DNA of 64,000 nucleotides from Podarcis raffonei (lineage: Eukaryota; Chordata; Lepidosauria; Squamata; Lacertidae): the NCBI RefSeq assembly GCF_027172205.1, contig NC_070614.1:46750001-46814000 (forward strand), written 5' to 3'. The notes beneath the pieces were generated by a model. It did not search any database, was not told where the DNA came from, and saw nothing but the letters and a program-made list of their open reading frames with translations. The position numbers and the translations under genes are program-made. Positions 41,773 to 52,621 of this stretch are shown here, one piece after another (the first letter of the stretch is position 1; every line of letters begins with the position of its first letter).

Positions 41773-42256
41773 TGTCAGGTTTCGTGGAATTTCCTCCCAC
41801 GGTGGCAGCAAGAAGCAGAGAAAAACAAAGAAGAGTTCTTATCACTTAGTTTATTCACTAATCACAGCGGGAGACAAAAGAATGCAGTTTCTCTCTCACT
41901 AATGATGTTGTTCCAAGTAAAGTTGCACCCCCTACGTCCCTCCTATTCTACGTCATTCCTGCATTGGCTAATCTGAGCTTTCTGTCACAGAGATCTCTGT
42001 TCTACTACCCTCAATGCCTGTCTGGTTCTAGGAGAGGGGGGATCTGGAATGCTTTTTAATGTGTCAGCCAGCTGTTCTGGCTCTGCTGCTTCCCCTTCCT
42101 CCCCCCCTTCCATTATTTCCCAGCTCTGTCCTTCTTTCTCAGAATCATGACCTTCTGCAAACATCATTGTAAAGCTATACTGTCTTCCTCTTCTCAGGAA
42201 GGTTCAGGAGGGGGTGGGATGGCATCCACCATTCCTCTTCAGTCCACTCCTTGACA
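41773..42256 (-). mobile_element. Solo LTR, target duplication ATAGC (copy A)
   Basis: 484 bases, TGTCAGG to TTGACA, flanked by ATAGC at 41768-41772 and 42257-42261. The TTTATT near 41850 suggests the element reads on the minus strand. Copies at 55017-55408 and (truncated) 29915-30235. Family not identified. Confidence 0.8.
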
Positions 42257-42291
42257 ATAGCCATGAAGTTGCATGGATCTAAATTGTGCTG

Positions 42292-42294
42292 GCA

Positions 42295-42370
<76 letters not shown>
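42292..42370. repeat. (GT)n(GA)n(GACA)n compound microsatellite
   Basis: Compound tract; the homologous tract in copy B (55447-55556) differs in length and GACA content. Confidence 0.9.
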
Positions 42371-42414
42371 TCCAGCCCTCACAGTCCCCATGCTGACGAT
42401 GAAAGTTGTAGTAC

Positions 42415-42565
42415 AGTCTGAATAGTTGGTTAAAACATGGTGCTGATAATGCCAAGGTCGCAGGTTCAATCCCCTTATGGGACAGCTGCATATTCATGCA
42501 TTGCAGAGGGGTGGACTGGATGATTCTCAGGGTCCTTTCCAACTCTACAATTCTGCGATTCTATG
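42415..42565 (+). mobile_element. tRNA-headed SINE with CR1-like tail
   Basis: GGTTCAATCCCC B box near 42463, then GGACTGGATGATTCTCAGGG and a TTCCAACTCTACAATTCT tail like the CR1 3' end. Copy B at 55612-55764. Confidence 0.65.
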
Positions 42566-42569
42566 AAAA

Positions 42570-44320
42570 CATCTGGATGACACCTGGTTAGGGAAAGCTG
42601 CTTATATGTGTCCACACCAAAGACCTAGGAGTACACGTCAATACCAGATATTTTAGTATTATCAAGACCATTCTATTCATAGTTACTTGGAAAATTGCTG
42701 GGAATCTGATATGAGATAGACACACAGCGGAAATGTAAATCTTGCTAACAGTACCAGTCACCACATGGAAGTAGAGGACGTTCCAGATATTTTACTGCTG
42801 TAGAATTAGTAGTCTCAGGCTCAGCAAACAGCTTGAAAATATATTCTGGCTTGTAGGCTTTTCAGATACAGATATATACAGATACAGTATGCATAGGGTT
42901 GCCATATGTCTGGAATTTCCCAGACATAGCTGGAAAACTGCAGCCTCAAGCAGTGTCTGGGTGAAATGTCTGGGAAAATCCCTACGTCTGGCAGCCCATG
43001 TTATCAGTGTCAATTTTGCTGATTCCTATTGCACCATAGGAGCCAATTCCTAGGGGCTGATGTCCATTCATCCCACTTCCATAAAATGTTTTAGGAGGTC
43101 AGACCCCCTGAAGTTGATGGCCATTGCCATTCAAATGTATGTGCACCACAGATATGGTTGATCATGTGGGCTGGAGCTTACCTCCAATATTTCAGCCAAG
43201 TTGACACCCCTGCTATCTAACTAGCTAGAACTGCACTTTCTGGAGAAGGATCAACATGACAAGGCACGGAAAACCAGAGGATCCTGCTGGTGCATTCCCT
43301 CAAGCATGAAAACATTGTCCTGTGCTATTGTGCAAGAGACCTGCTCTTAAGTAGGGTGGTGGTGCTCCAAGTCTGCTAAAAAAAACCCACCCTCCCCTCC
43401 CCCCGCAAGTGATCAGCCATTAACATCTGTGTGTGCCCAAGCATGTTGAATTCACCTCCCCTGAGAGAAACACAAAGCTGGTTTCTCTAGTCCCCTGCTA
43501 GCCTTTATGTACGAGAATTCAGCATTGTGAGCATGGGGCAGCACAGTGGTTTTCCTCTGCACAAAAACCCAGGAGGTCAAAGAACCATGGAAAGCTGCAG
43601 CTGATAGCTATAGACAAATGCACTTTGGTAGGGTTATGACAAACTGGGAGGCTTTAAAATTCATGGAAGGTAAGGCTATCAATGTCTACACCTTGCAGTG
43701 GTTATGCTTTCCCTCTCACTCTTAAAGGCAATAGGCCCCTGCATACCATTTGCTGGGAATCACAAGTAGAGAAAGGGCTATTTCACTCATGTCCTGCTTG
43801 TGAGGATACCATAGATCTCAGTGGTTGGTCACTGGAAGACACAGTATTTTGATAAACCTCTGAAGCATGACAAGCCTTTTCTACTCAACAGTTCTTGTGG
43901 AGCTGGATAGATCTGTCTCATGGGTCAAAATCTGGTAGTTTCCCTCACTCATCACTGCTCCATTGCAATGAAGAACAGCTTCATTCCCAATTACGATACG
44001 ATACAATATCTTTATTGTCATTGTCCAATACAGAGCACTGAAATTGAAAAATCTACATAAGACATTAAAAAACCCCTAAAAACTCTGAAACCACATTTTA
44101 AAATACAACATGCTATAGAGACCCCTTATACTGCATTTAGAACCAGAATTGCATTTGGGTAGAAACTGTTTCTCAGGAGGCTAGTCCTGGTCTTTATAAC
44201 CCTATACCTTCTTCCAGAAGGCAGAAGCTGAAAGAGATCAATTAATTGTCCCTTGTGTGCATTTCTGATGGTTGAAGTTCATTTGGATATCCCACTTGGA
44301 AAACCTTAGCATTTTGGCCT
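42570..44320. other. V18-V20 intergenic DNA, no intact gene
   Basis: Holds the V19 relic (43257-43340) and an interspersed repeat starting TACGATACGATACAATATCT at 43993 (TTTATTGTCATTGTCC tail type) to about 44250. Otherwise nothing recognised. Shared with copy B. Confidence 0.45.
43257..43340 (+). pseudogene. IGHV: V19: decayed IGHV FR3 relic
   Basis: About 85 bases align by eye with clan-II FR3, ending CTATTGTGCAAGAGAC (Tyr-Cys-Ala-Arg-Asp). No leader, FR1 or RSS seen. Copy B at 56458-56542. Confidence 0.5.
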
Positions 44321-44665
44321 TCGGTGCTGTGGGTTAAACCACAGAGACTAGGGCTTGCTGATCAGAAGGTCAGCAGTTCGAATCCCCGCGACGGGGTGAG
44401 CTCCCGTTGCTTGGTCCCTGCTCCTGCCAACCTAGCAGTTCGAAAGCACGTCAAAGTGCAAGTAGATAAATTGGTACCGCTCTGGCGGGAAGATAAACGG
44501 CATTTCCGTGCGCTGCTCTGGTTTGCCAAAAGTGGCTTAGTCATGCTGGCCATACGACCCGGAAGCTGTACTCCGGCTCCCTCGGTGAATAAAGCAAGAT
44601 GAGCGCCGCAACCCCAGAGTTGGCCACAACTGGACCTAATGGTCAGGGGTCCCTTTACCTTTACC
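44321..44665 (+). mobile_element. Sauria-type tRNA-derived SINE upstream of V20
   Basis: GGTGCTGTGGGTTAAACCAC head, GTTCGAATCCCCGCG B box, CCCTTTACCTTTACC tail. Copy B at 57522-57866. Confidence 0.88.
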
Positions 44666-44714
44666 ACTGCCTGCCGCCCCTTTCATCTTAGCTATGCCTC
44701 GCCCCGCCCAGAAT

Positions 44715-44722
44715 ATGTAAAA
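44715..44722 (+). promoter_or_regulatory. Degraded octamer ATGTAAAA of V20
   Basis: Two mismatches, in the place where V23 has ATGCAAAA; 127 bases before the ATG. Identical in V27. Confidence 0.4.
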
Positions 44723-44848
44723 CTCATACACTCTCACTTCCTTTTAAAAGGCCGACTTTTCTCCTCCTCAGGAAAAAAGTAACAACACACAAAGATTTCC
44801 TGGAAACTGCTTCAGCCACCAGTAGGGTTCCTTGTTTCAGTGTTCATA

Positions 44849-45355
44849 ATGCTCTGGCTATTGAGTTCCTTCATCTTCATAACTGGGCTTTCTTGTAAGT
44901 AAATTTTCAGCAGATATTTTTGAGCAATCAATTGCATTTTGGTAGCATTTATTTTAGCAAAATACCAATCAAGAAAAATAATAATCTGATCCAGCCACAA
45001 TATTTATTTACAAATTCAGCTGGTTAACCTATGTTCGCCTCTACTCTCTTCAGGGGCCAGTTCGCAGATTGTTCTCACCCAGTCGGGGCCAGAAGTAAAA
45101 AAGCCTGGAGAGTCTGTGAGGCTCACTTGTTCTACAACAGGATTTGCTCTTAGCAGTGCTCACATGCACTGGCTCCGTCAGTCTCCAGGGAAAGGGCTGG
45201 AATGGTTGGTTCATTATCAATCATCATCTAGCTATACCTACTCTGCAACCATCAAAGGGCGTTCCACTGTCTCCAAGGACAGCTCCAGATTTTATCTTCA
45301 GATGAACCGCCTGAAACAAGAAGACACAGCCATATATTACTGTGCCAGAGAAAGA
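44849..45355 (+). CDS. IGHV: V20: IGHV segment, QIVLTQSG family, intact
   Basis: Leader exon 44849-44894 ([15 protein letters not shown]) ends T/GTAAG; V exon 45054-45355 follows TCTCTTCAG. Protein: [56 protein letters not shown]2 [33 protein letters not shown] and AIYYCARE. Both cysteines and the Trp are present. RSS is near ideal (CACAGTG, 23, ACAAAAACC). Twenty bases past the nonamer lies a CTCF-like motif. Copy B is V27; the only visible coding difference is Met/Leu in FR3. Confidence 0.93.
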
Positions 45356-45394
45356 CACAGTGTTGGAAACTGAACTTGAGCTCACACAAAAACC
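45356..45394 (+). other. Consensus 23-RSS of V20
   Basis: Heptamer CACAGTG, 23-base spacer, nonamer ACAAAAACC: a perfect consensus RSS. Confidence 0.95.
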
Positions 45395-45414
45395 TTTCCC
45401 TATTAAACACAAAG

Positions 45415-45429
45415 ACCACAGGTGGCACT
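45415..45429 (+). promoter_or_regulatory. CTCF-like motif beside the V20 RSS
   Basis: ACCACAGGTGGCACT matches 12 of 15 bases of CCASYAGRKGGCRSY. Same place as in V23 and V27. Confidence 0.45.
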
Positions 45430-45436
45430 GGAGAGA

Positions 45437-46012
45437 GACTCTCCTCCCTGGAAGAGAGGGGAGTGGTTGTGGGCGGGAGCCCGAGCACCGCCCCTAGCAG
45501 GGAGCGTTAGCCCCCTGCCTCCACCTCTCCTGGCTGGTGCCCACGCCCCTCGGCAGGCACCCAACCAGGTGCCTCCGAGGGGGCGTGCTCAGCAGCCTTT
45601 TGCTGCAGCGCCAGCCTCTCCCCGGCCTCATTCTTCACCGTTGTCTCCTCGCAAGTCACCCACCCTACACTCCCTTTGAGTTAGGGCTTAGGTCATTGGC
45701 CTTGCTATGGACCTTAGGTTGGTCGCCCTGGTTGTCCAGGGGGCCTGGTAGGAGTTTTTCCATTTGGCATTAGGCCTTTTGGTTTTTTCGCCTACCTCGT
45801 AGCAATCGTCACAACTTTTGTGGAATTGGTGGGTAGGTTAGGCATTGGAATAATGTGTTGTGGTGTGTCGAAGGGCTAGGTGTGGCCATCGCCTATGCCT
45901 TCAATTTTTGGGTATTCCGTTAAAGGAATCTGGCGGTCGTGTATTCTGTCCGATGCCTGCTTGGCGGGAGGCCATGGCACGACCCTCGGTGACAGCAGGG
46001 GTGAGCCTATAA
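45437..46012 (+). mobile_element. LTR-like insertion present only in copy A, family unidentified
   Basis: Replaces about 60 bases that copy B retains (58637-58700). A possible TTTAACGGAAT-type block (complement orientation, GTTAAAGGAATC near 45919) links it to 26510 and 27990. Fossil; ends inferred from the copy A/B comparison. Confidence 0.5.
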
Positions 46013-46272
46013 GTCTCTATATTGGTCCTTCGAGGGAAGAATAGGGGTTGCTGGTGCAACAAAACAAATCATAGCAAAAGGAAAATGCTTTTCCAAAGCA
46101 GGGAACACACAGTGACACACATCACCCTAATCAATACCAGGAAAGCACATTCTTTGAATCCCTCCACAGTCTCCCTAAGGCCCCAGTATTTCTTATCAAT
46201 GATCCATCAAGGGATTCATTTTTGCTGGATTTCGGGACCTTGGCAGCACCACTGCTGCATAACTATTGTTAT

Positions 46273-46481
46273 GACACCAGCATAAACTGAATCGGTCGAC
46301 CCCCTGGAAAAGGGCTGGAGTGGATTGGAGAAATGAGGCATAATGCAGACCGTAAGTATAACAACGGGCTCCAAAATAGAGTCACCATCACAAGGGTCCC
46401 TTCCAAAGGCCAGGTGTTTCTGGAACTAAGTAGTCTGAAGCCATATGAAGTAGTCACTGCCATATATTACTGTGCAAGACA
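46273..46481 (+). pseudogene. IGHV: V21: IGHV pseudogene, FR2-FR3 remnant
   Basis: Clan-II-like remnant: the core Trp codon is TGA, followed by IGRPPGKGLEWIGEM, RVTITRVPSKGQVFLELSSL and AIYYCARH, with a heptamer-like CACAATG after it. FR1 and the leader are unrecognisable, and an insertion (VV-like residues) precedes TAIYYC. Copy B is V28, which carries a different lesion. Confidence 0.72.
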
Positions 46482-47265
46482 CACAATGCAAGGGCTGAGC
46501 AACATCCAGTTTAACAGAAAACCAGGCTTCAGTCCTGCATCTGTTTGTGTGTAACCACTGGAAACAACACGGCTTTTCTGCCTGTTCATTTCCTCTACTT
46601 TCAAATGCATGAATGACATAGCATAACAGAATCCTGTGTTAAATAGCTACAAGTAGGAAATTAATTCTGCAATACAGGGATCCTAAGAAATGACTTAGCA
46701 TGGACCATAACATAGGAACACACAATGAGGTCTTATAGTCAGACCCACAGATCCATGTAACTTGGGATTGTCTACAGTAAGATTGATGAACTTGTGGACT
46801 TCCAGATGATGTTGCACTGTGACCTCCATCACCCACGTCTATTGCTTCAGCCTGCTGGGGCTTGTGGAAGTTGAAGTCCCAGGTCAACTGCAGGGCCACA
46901 GAATCACCACTCTTGGTCAACGCTGGCTGGCACCACATCTCCAAGGAGGGCTTTCCCCCATTTTTAATTGGAAGAAGCAGGAATTGATCCAGAGACCTGC
47001 TCCATGCAAATCATTGGCTGCACAACAGCCTGCACTCCCCTCCACTATTCCAGTGGCCCTTAAGCCTGGAAAAAGGGGCATTGCATGGGCACAGTGGGGT
47101 GGCACAAGAGGATAGGGAATTTAGAGGGATACTAAGCCCATTCATCTCAGTCACATGACCTGACAACCCAGCATAAATGAACCTGGGGAAAAGGTTGTGT
47201 AACTCAAACTCTGTTTTAAAGGCTTGTTTTCCCTCTGCCAGACTCTGCCAGTGTTGGTTCTTGAG
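46482..47265. other. V21 3' flank, no gene
   Basis: Includes an old interspersed repeat near 46850-46930 (CTGCTGGGGCTTGTGGAAGT). Otherwise nothing recognised. Confidence 0.4.
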
Positions 47266-47511
47266 TACCCTGGTACCTCAGGTTACATACGCTTCAGGTT
47301 ACATACACTTCAGGTTACATACTCCACTAACCCAGAAATAGTGCTTCAGGTTAAGAACTTTGCTTCAGGCTGAGAACAGAAATCGTGCTCCGGTGGCACG
47401 GCAGCAGCAGGAAGCCCCATTAGCTAAAGTGGTGCTTCAGGTTAAGAAGAGTTTCAGGTTAAGTACGGACTTCCGGAATGAATTAAGTACTTAACCCGAG
47501 GTACCACTGTA
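47266..47511. mobile_element. Tc1/mariner-type MITE (copy A)
   Basis: Terminal inverted repeats TACCCTGGTACCTCAGGTTA and TAACCCGAGGTACCACTGTA with terminal TA. Internal repeats of GCTTCAGGTTA. Copy B at 60648-60893. Confidence 0.82.
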
Positions 47512-47536
47512 CTTTAATACAAGCAGGAATGATTTA

Positions 47537-47623
47537 TGCTGTCCATGGAGAAAAATGGTGGTCAGTTTTTCTCATCAAATGATCAGCCTGAAAGTAGAGA
47601 ACATGACAGCTTATAATTGCACC
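47537..47623 (+). pseudogene. IGHV: V22: IGHV FR3 relic (clan-III-like)
   Basis: Reads approximately QFFSHQMISLKVENMTAYNC, the shape of FR3 ending in the second Cys. No FR1, leader or RSS. The conserved V downstream element follows at 48236-48415, separated by an LTR-like insertion. Copy B at 60919-61005. Confidence 0.5.
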
Positions 47624-47646
47624 CATTAATTAAGGCACAATATGTC

Positions 47647-48140
47647 AGGAACATGGGCCCCCAGGACCCGGCAGCGGAGGCAACCTTGGTAAGTAAGGAA
47701 GAGGCTGCCTCTGCAGATGAGGGAGAAGTGTTAAGTTTCAGAGCTGACAGTCCACAGCCCCTCCTTTCCAGGCAAGACATTGCCAGCTTGGATGAAGAGG
47801 GAAAGTTGGAAGGTGGCCAAGGCAAAGCCAAGATGCAAACAAACAAGATAGACTCAAAAACTCTGTCCACTGACAGTGCGGAAGGGCCAATCCAGGCTCT
47901 CAGTCCTCACTCCTGGTGATGGAAAAGACTCCAAGTAGAATGGAAGAGGAGGGGTAGAAAGACAAGGTTCTTCCATAGTTCCTGTTGTGGGCGGGGGTCT
48001 GATTCAGACTAGAGCAACAATCATTGCTGAGAGGGAGTGCAAAGCTCTGCTCTGGGTGTTTGTTTCTGCAAATAAAACTATCTTGATCTGACGGGAGTCT
48101 TCTTACTGCTGGTCAGCCCGTTAGTTGCCAGAGTGCAGTA
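47647..48140 (+). mobile_element. LTR-like element, family unidentified (copy A)
   Basis: Begins near TGTCAGGAACATGGG, with AATAAA near 48074 and a GT-rich stretch after it; separates the V22 relic from its downstream element. Copy B at 61027-61522. Ends uncertain; no duplication seen. Confidence 0.4.
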
Positions 48141-48235
48141 TACAAGAACTGCATAGTGATGGGAATCCAGTCGGGGTTTGTATGGAATCAGTGGACGGGG
48201 AGGAAAAACAACCTTTTGTTACATAAGCTATACCA

Positions 48236-48415
48236 ATGACTTGCTGATGGCGGCACTCGTGATCCATGGTAGTGGAGACTGAGGAAAACCACAGAACAGC
48301 AGGTACTTAGAAAATGATAGAAACCACAAAACCACAAGTAGAGGAGATACTAGAGAGAGAAATCTCCTTTAACCAAAGGAAGCAGGTGTCAAGGAACTGC
48401 TCCTTTGAAATAGAT
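48236..48415 (+). promoter_or_regulatory. Conserved V downstream element (V22 relic, copy A)
   Basis: GATGGCGGCACTCGTGATCCA, then GAGAGAGAAATCTCC, an AGGAAGCAGGTG stretch (ETS-like next to an E-box). Same order as downstream of V15, V14, V17 and the left array. Confidence 0.4.
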
Positions 48416-48474
48416 GAATACAGGATGCACAAATTTAATGTTTCACATTCATCTGGCCCTCTCCTGCACCACCC

Positions 48475-48640
48475 CAGTGGCGTAGCGTGGGGGGTGCAGG
48501 GGGGGCCGGCCGCACCGGGCGCAACATCTGGGGGGGGGCGCTCGCACTCGCAGCTCTCTGCCCCCTGCTAAAATCCACGGGTTAGGGGGCGCAAATTACT
48601 TGCCTTGCCCCGGGTGCTGACAACCCACGCTACGCCACTG
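48475..48640. mobile_element. hAT-type MITE, 8-base target duplication (copy A)
   Basis: 166 bases with 17-base inverted ends CAGTGGCGTAGCGTGGG, flanked by CACCACCC at 48467-48474 and 48641-48648. Copy B at 61857-62021. Confidence 0.9.
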
Positions 48641-48670
48641 CACCACCCAATCTTTTCATCTGTGGTTTCT

Positions 48671-48672
48671 CC

Positions 48673-48724
<52 letters not shown>

Positions 48725-48733
48725 TTTCTCTCT
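48671..48733. repeat. (CTTT)n microsatellite
   Basis: Pure CTTT tract; the copy B tract (62055-62117) carries an interruption. Confidence 0.9.
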
Positions 48734-49341
48734 TTCATTTGAAGTTCTTTCAATTTCTAAGCTATTCAGCCAAAAGAGATAGCCAATTTCAATTTTCACT
48801 TAAAATTGAGAGTTTCTCTTCTTAGTCTCACAGTCTAGTTCCCTCACTAAATAATGTTTCCATATACCCAAGGGATAGAACAGTTCATTGAAGTGGAAAC
48901 TTGTCTTCTTCTTCAAGTCCAACATACCTACTCTTTGAGTCACATGATCCAGGGACACTGCCTTTCTCTGAAATGAGATTAGACTGTCCCATTTTCTGAG
49001 TGTCTGGCCACTTCACACTTTTCACAGCAAAGTACAGAGAGGAATCTGCTTGGCCTGTTCTGTTAGATGGACTAACCCAATCCAGCACTCTTGAGGTTGC
49101 TTGTGGATAGGGAGACAACCGTCAGTTAGATTATACATGTCGCCAGATTTTGCATTCTTCACATGCACATGAAAAATAGCATTTTACAGAAAAGATGAGT
49201 ACAAAACTCATATTCTACTAGTGTTGAAGAAAACTGAAGAAATGTGTATGTTGTGGGGGAAACGTGTGCCCAAAATATATCCAAAACACAGTAGAACAGA
49301 ATGAATGGGGTGAAATGGAATGGAATAGGGTAGATTGAACC

Positions 49342-49513
49342 CAGTGCTTTTTCTGGAGGGATGCAGGGGTACACATGTCCCTAAACATTTTGTGAATCTT
49401 TGTCCATTTGTCCATTTGCTGTGTTTGTTTTCCCTGATTTGAACTATAAAATGGTGATTTTCTTGAGTCAAAATGAGAGAATTCCTAAACATTTTTTTAG
49501 AAAAAAAGCACTG
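49342..49513. mobile_element. hAT-like MITE (copy A)
   Basis: 172 bases between inverted ends CAGTGCTTTTTCT and AGAAAAAAAGCACTG. An 8-base duplication was not clear. Copy B at 62730-62901. Confidence 0.6.
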
Positions 49514-50239
49514 ATCTATGAACCAGGGAGAGATTGTTGAGGTATAGAATGAGCTGCTGAACCACTAGTTTCTTCTGACCATCTCCACCAAATGAGTGAA
49601 ATGGAAAACCTAAAGTGAGAGTACCCCCCTTTTGGTACCCCAGTTATGGTGTCACCTTCCCAATGATTTGCATCATCTTTATGGTCTTTTTTGGGACCAA
49701 GTGAAGCTTATTGTATACATCCAGACATTTTAAACAACCTATTTTATAACTTCATCTTCCCATTTGTGTTATGATTTTCAAAATTTAATTGGGAATGTTT
49801 CAAGTTTTAAAAAATATACTAACATTTGGTTTTGTTTGTGTTTATCTGCACGATGCTTTGTGAGCTAACTCAGAGAACTCTTGTGATGCGGTGGTGGTGT
49901 ACATGCAAGAAAAACACAAACAGGATCTGAAGATAACTTGCCTCAGACACAAGATGCTATCCTACACTCCATCTGCGTTTTATACTTTACACAGGATCAA
50001 ACCATTTTAAACTGTTGTGGCTACACCAGAGAATCCTGGGAACTGTAGTTTGTTAAGGGTGCTGAGAGTGGTGAGGCAACCCCTATGCCTCTCACAGACC
50101 TACAATACCCAGAGTTCCCTGGGGCAAAGACTTGATTGTTAAACCAGGAGGAAATATCAGTTGAGCAATGAAATGCTTAAGCTGAGATCCAGTGAACCAC
50201 ATCTCTTTCATATCAGATGTTTCCAGGCCCGCCCCAAAT
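49514..50239. other. Intergenic DNA upstream of V23, no gene
   Basis: Contains an old palindromic repeat near 50010-50120 (GAATCCTGGGAACTGTAG). Nothing coding recognised. Confidence 0.4.
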
Positions 50240-50247
50240 ATGCAAAA
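50240..50247 (+). promoter_or_regulatory. Octamer-like ATGCAAAA of V23
   Basis: One mismatch to ATGCAAAT; 119 bases before the leader ATG. Confidence 0.6.
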
Positions 50248-50358
50248 ACGAAAGCTTTCATTTCACCTTTAAAGGTTGACACAGCCCCCTCAGACTGAAT
50301 CAAATATCTGCTTCAGTAATTTTTTGAGTCCTCAACACTTCCATTATACTTTTTTAAA

Positions 50359-50855
50359 ATGCTGTGGCTCTTAAATTTCCTCTTCTTTATAAGCAGGTTG
50401 CCATGTAAGTTATACATTTTAAAATCTTTATATACATAGAGGTGGGTGGGGAGCTACTTCTACAATGGGTCACTCTGTTAATCCAGATGAGAAACCTGTT
50501 TTTGTGTGTTTGCTTTAAATTGCACACAGTTAAGCAGCGTGTCTCTTCTCTCTGCAGGGGCCAGTTCACAGATTGTCCTCACTCAGTCAGGCCCAGAAAT
50601 GAAAAAGCCTGGAGAATCTGTGAGGTTAACCTGTGCCACAAAAGGTTTTGCTCTTAGCAGCTATTACATGCAGTGGGTCCGGCAGTCTCCGGGGAAAGGG
50701 TTGGAATGGCTGGTTTACTATCTCAACCCATCCAACAGTTACTATTCCGCAACCATCCAAGGGCGTTTCACTGCCTCCAAGGACAGCACCAACTTTTATC
50801 TTCAAATGAACAGCCTGAAGCCAGAAGACACTGCCGTCTATTACTGTGCCAGACA
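50359..50855 (+). CDS. IGHV: V23: IGHV segment, QIVLTQSG family, intact
   Basis: Leader exon 50359-50404 ([15 protein letters not shown]) ends T/GTAAG; V exon 50558-50855 follows CTCTGCAG. Protein: [56 protein letters not shown]2 [33 protein letters not shown] and AVYYCAR. Both cysteines and the Trp are intact. Perfect RSS followed after 20 bases by the best CTCF-like motif (50915-50929). Copy B counterpart is V30 at the window end. Confidence 0.93.
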
Positions 50856-50894
50856 CACAGTGGTGGAAACTGAATTCAAGCTCAGACAAAAACC
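50856..50894 (+). other. Consensus 23-RSS of V23
   Basis: Heptamer CACAGTG, 23-base spacer, nonamer ACAAAAACC. Confidence 0.95.
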
Positions 50895-50914
50895 TTTGTG
50901 TGTTAAATTAAAAG

Positions 50915-50929
50915 ACTGCAGGTGGCACT
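50915..50929 (+). promoter_or_regulatory. CTCF-like motif beside the V23 RSS
   Basis: ACTGCAGGTGGCACT matches 13 of 15 bases of CCASYAGRKGGCRSY; 20 bases after the nonamer. Confidence 0.5.
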
Positions 50930-50930
50930 G

Positions 50931-52491
50931 AAGAGCTTTCAGTTCAAATGATTGTACTGAATAAACCACAAGCAAACAAATACATATCAAGTCTCTACAT
51001 TGGTTCCCCATCTACCCACAAAGGTGGCAGAAACTCCTTATCCTAGCCTCCAAAGCTCTTGGGATCAAATAAATCAATTGAGTCACCCTGGTTTTATTTT
51101 GCAGCTAGACAAGTCCTTATGGGAGTGCAAAGTGTTCTTGATGTTGCTGTTTTTAGAATTTATATTCTGCCCGATACACCTAGGTCCCAGGGCAGTTAAG
51201 TACATTTTGTCCCAAACAATAAATAATAAATTCATTTACTGTCTATTCTCAGAATAAATTCCCATAGTGATACAACACACATCTGTCAATAGATATCACA
51301 ATCCTACAATCCACAGCAACTGTTCCTGATGTTAGCATGTAGATGAGACGTCAAAGCTCACATTTGTGCAATAGCTGGGAAGAAAACAACACCAAAAAAT
51401 ACAATTCCTGCCTATGTCTAATACTTATCAGTTCTCCTTGCAACAATAAAATATACATTAAAAACCTATTGTAATTATAAAACATCATAAAACTTTACAG
51501 TGGGGGTGGGGGTGGGGGCAACATCAGAAGTCTGTAAGGCATTAGCTTCTCTGAACTTTTAAAGATGGAACATCACCAGTTTTAGCCAAGGGACACACAC
51601 AAAGAGAGATCTAGGGGAGCACGACAAGTTTGGCCACAATGGCTGCAGAGCTTCTGGGACTCCACAGCAGGTACCACAGCAATGATGTCAAATGGAAGGT
51701 GCCAGATTTTGGAGTAACACAGGGTACCACTGAAATTGGAGATGCCAAGGTCAGCCACTGACTTGCCAACCCTTAAGAATATACAAATGGAAACCAAAAC
51801 AACTTTTCATTGCAAAAGAGCACATTATAACATACAGTGGTATCTCTGGTTACCAACTTAATTCGTTCTGGAGGTCCGTTCTTAACCTGAGGCACCACTT
51901 AAGCTAATGGGGCCTCCCGCTGCTGTGGCGCTGCCAGGACGCAATTTCTGTTCTCATCCTGGGGCAAAGTTCTTAACCCGAGGTACTACTTCCGGGTTAG
52001 CGGAGTCTGTAACCCAAATTGTTTGTAACCCGAGGTGTTTGTAACCCGAGGTACCACTGTACTTAGGTACATGTTACTCCATATTTTAGAAGTCCCTTAT
52101 TTTCCCATTTAGAAGAGTGAATACTATCATCACTGTTTTCATTATCTATTTCTACCTCTTGCCTTTCGTTATCTTACAATTTTATTGCCTGATTCATTGG
52201 CATTTTAAAAAGGATATTCTATTATAATTCAGGACTTCTGTTGCTTTCTTTTCAACAAGCATTGAGTGGCATAAAAAATCAGATGAGAGATCCTATAATA
52301 TTGATAATATAAAATAAAATATATAAATAATGTGTCCTTAATGTTGGGGCAAAATATGTCAGACCAAAAGTTCTGCTTACAAAATCACAAAGGCAATGTG
52401 TATAGAGGCAAATGGAAACAAAAGCATTAAGGACTGAGAAGCATTTCAACTGAAAAAGCTCCTCTGGGAAATATTATATATAGAGGAGGAT
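50931..52491. other. V23-V24 intergenic DNA, no gene
   Basis: AT-rich with one MITE (51833-52061). A LINE-tail-like stretch (TTTATATTCTGCCCGATA near 51157) and a short (GGGGGT) run near 51500 are visible. No V relic recognised. Confidence 0.45.
51833..52061. mobile_element. Tc1/mariner-type MITE
   Basis: TACAGTGGTATCTCTGGTTA left end and TAACCCGAGGTACCACTGTA right end; same family as 47266-47511. Confidence 0.82.
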
Positions 52492-52499
52492 ATGCAAAT
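52492..52499 (+). promoter_or_regulatory. Ig octamer ATGCAAAT of V24
   Basis: Perfect octamer 123 bases before the leader ATG, preceded by a TATATATAG stretch. Confidence 0.85.
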
Positions 52500-52621
52500 A
52501 AAGGAACAGTCCACGCTTTAAACCTGAGCCGTCCTCTTGCTGTGGGTTCCAGCTGAGCTTGTGGAAATATCCTCATCCTTTTAGGCAGGCACCAGCTTTC
52601 CATCCAAACAATCCAGTAGAA

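Larger units (their letters stand above)
40617..50930 (+). repeat. Segmental duplication, copy A (V18-V23)
   Basis: Colinear with copy B from 53870 to beyond 64000. The offset is 13251 at V18/V25, 13201 at V20/V27 and 13390 at V23/V30; the shifts come from copy-specific insertions and microsatellite changes. The whole content (SINEs, MITEs, relics) is shared. Confidence 0.9.
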
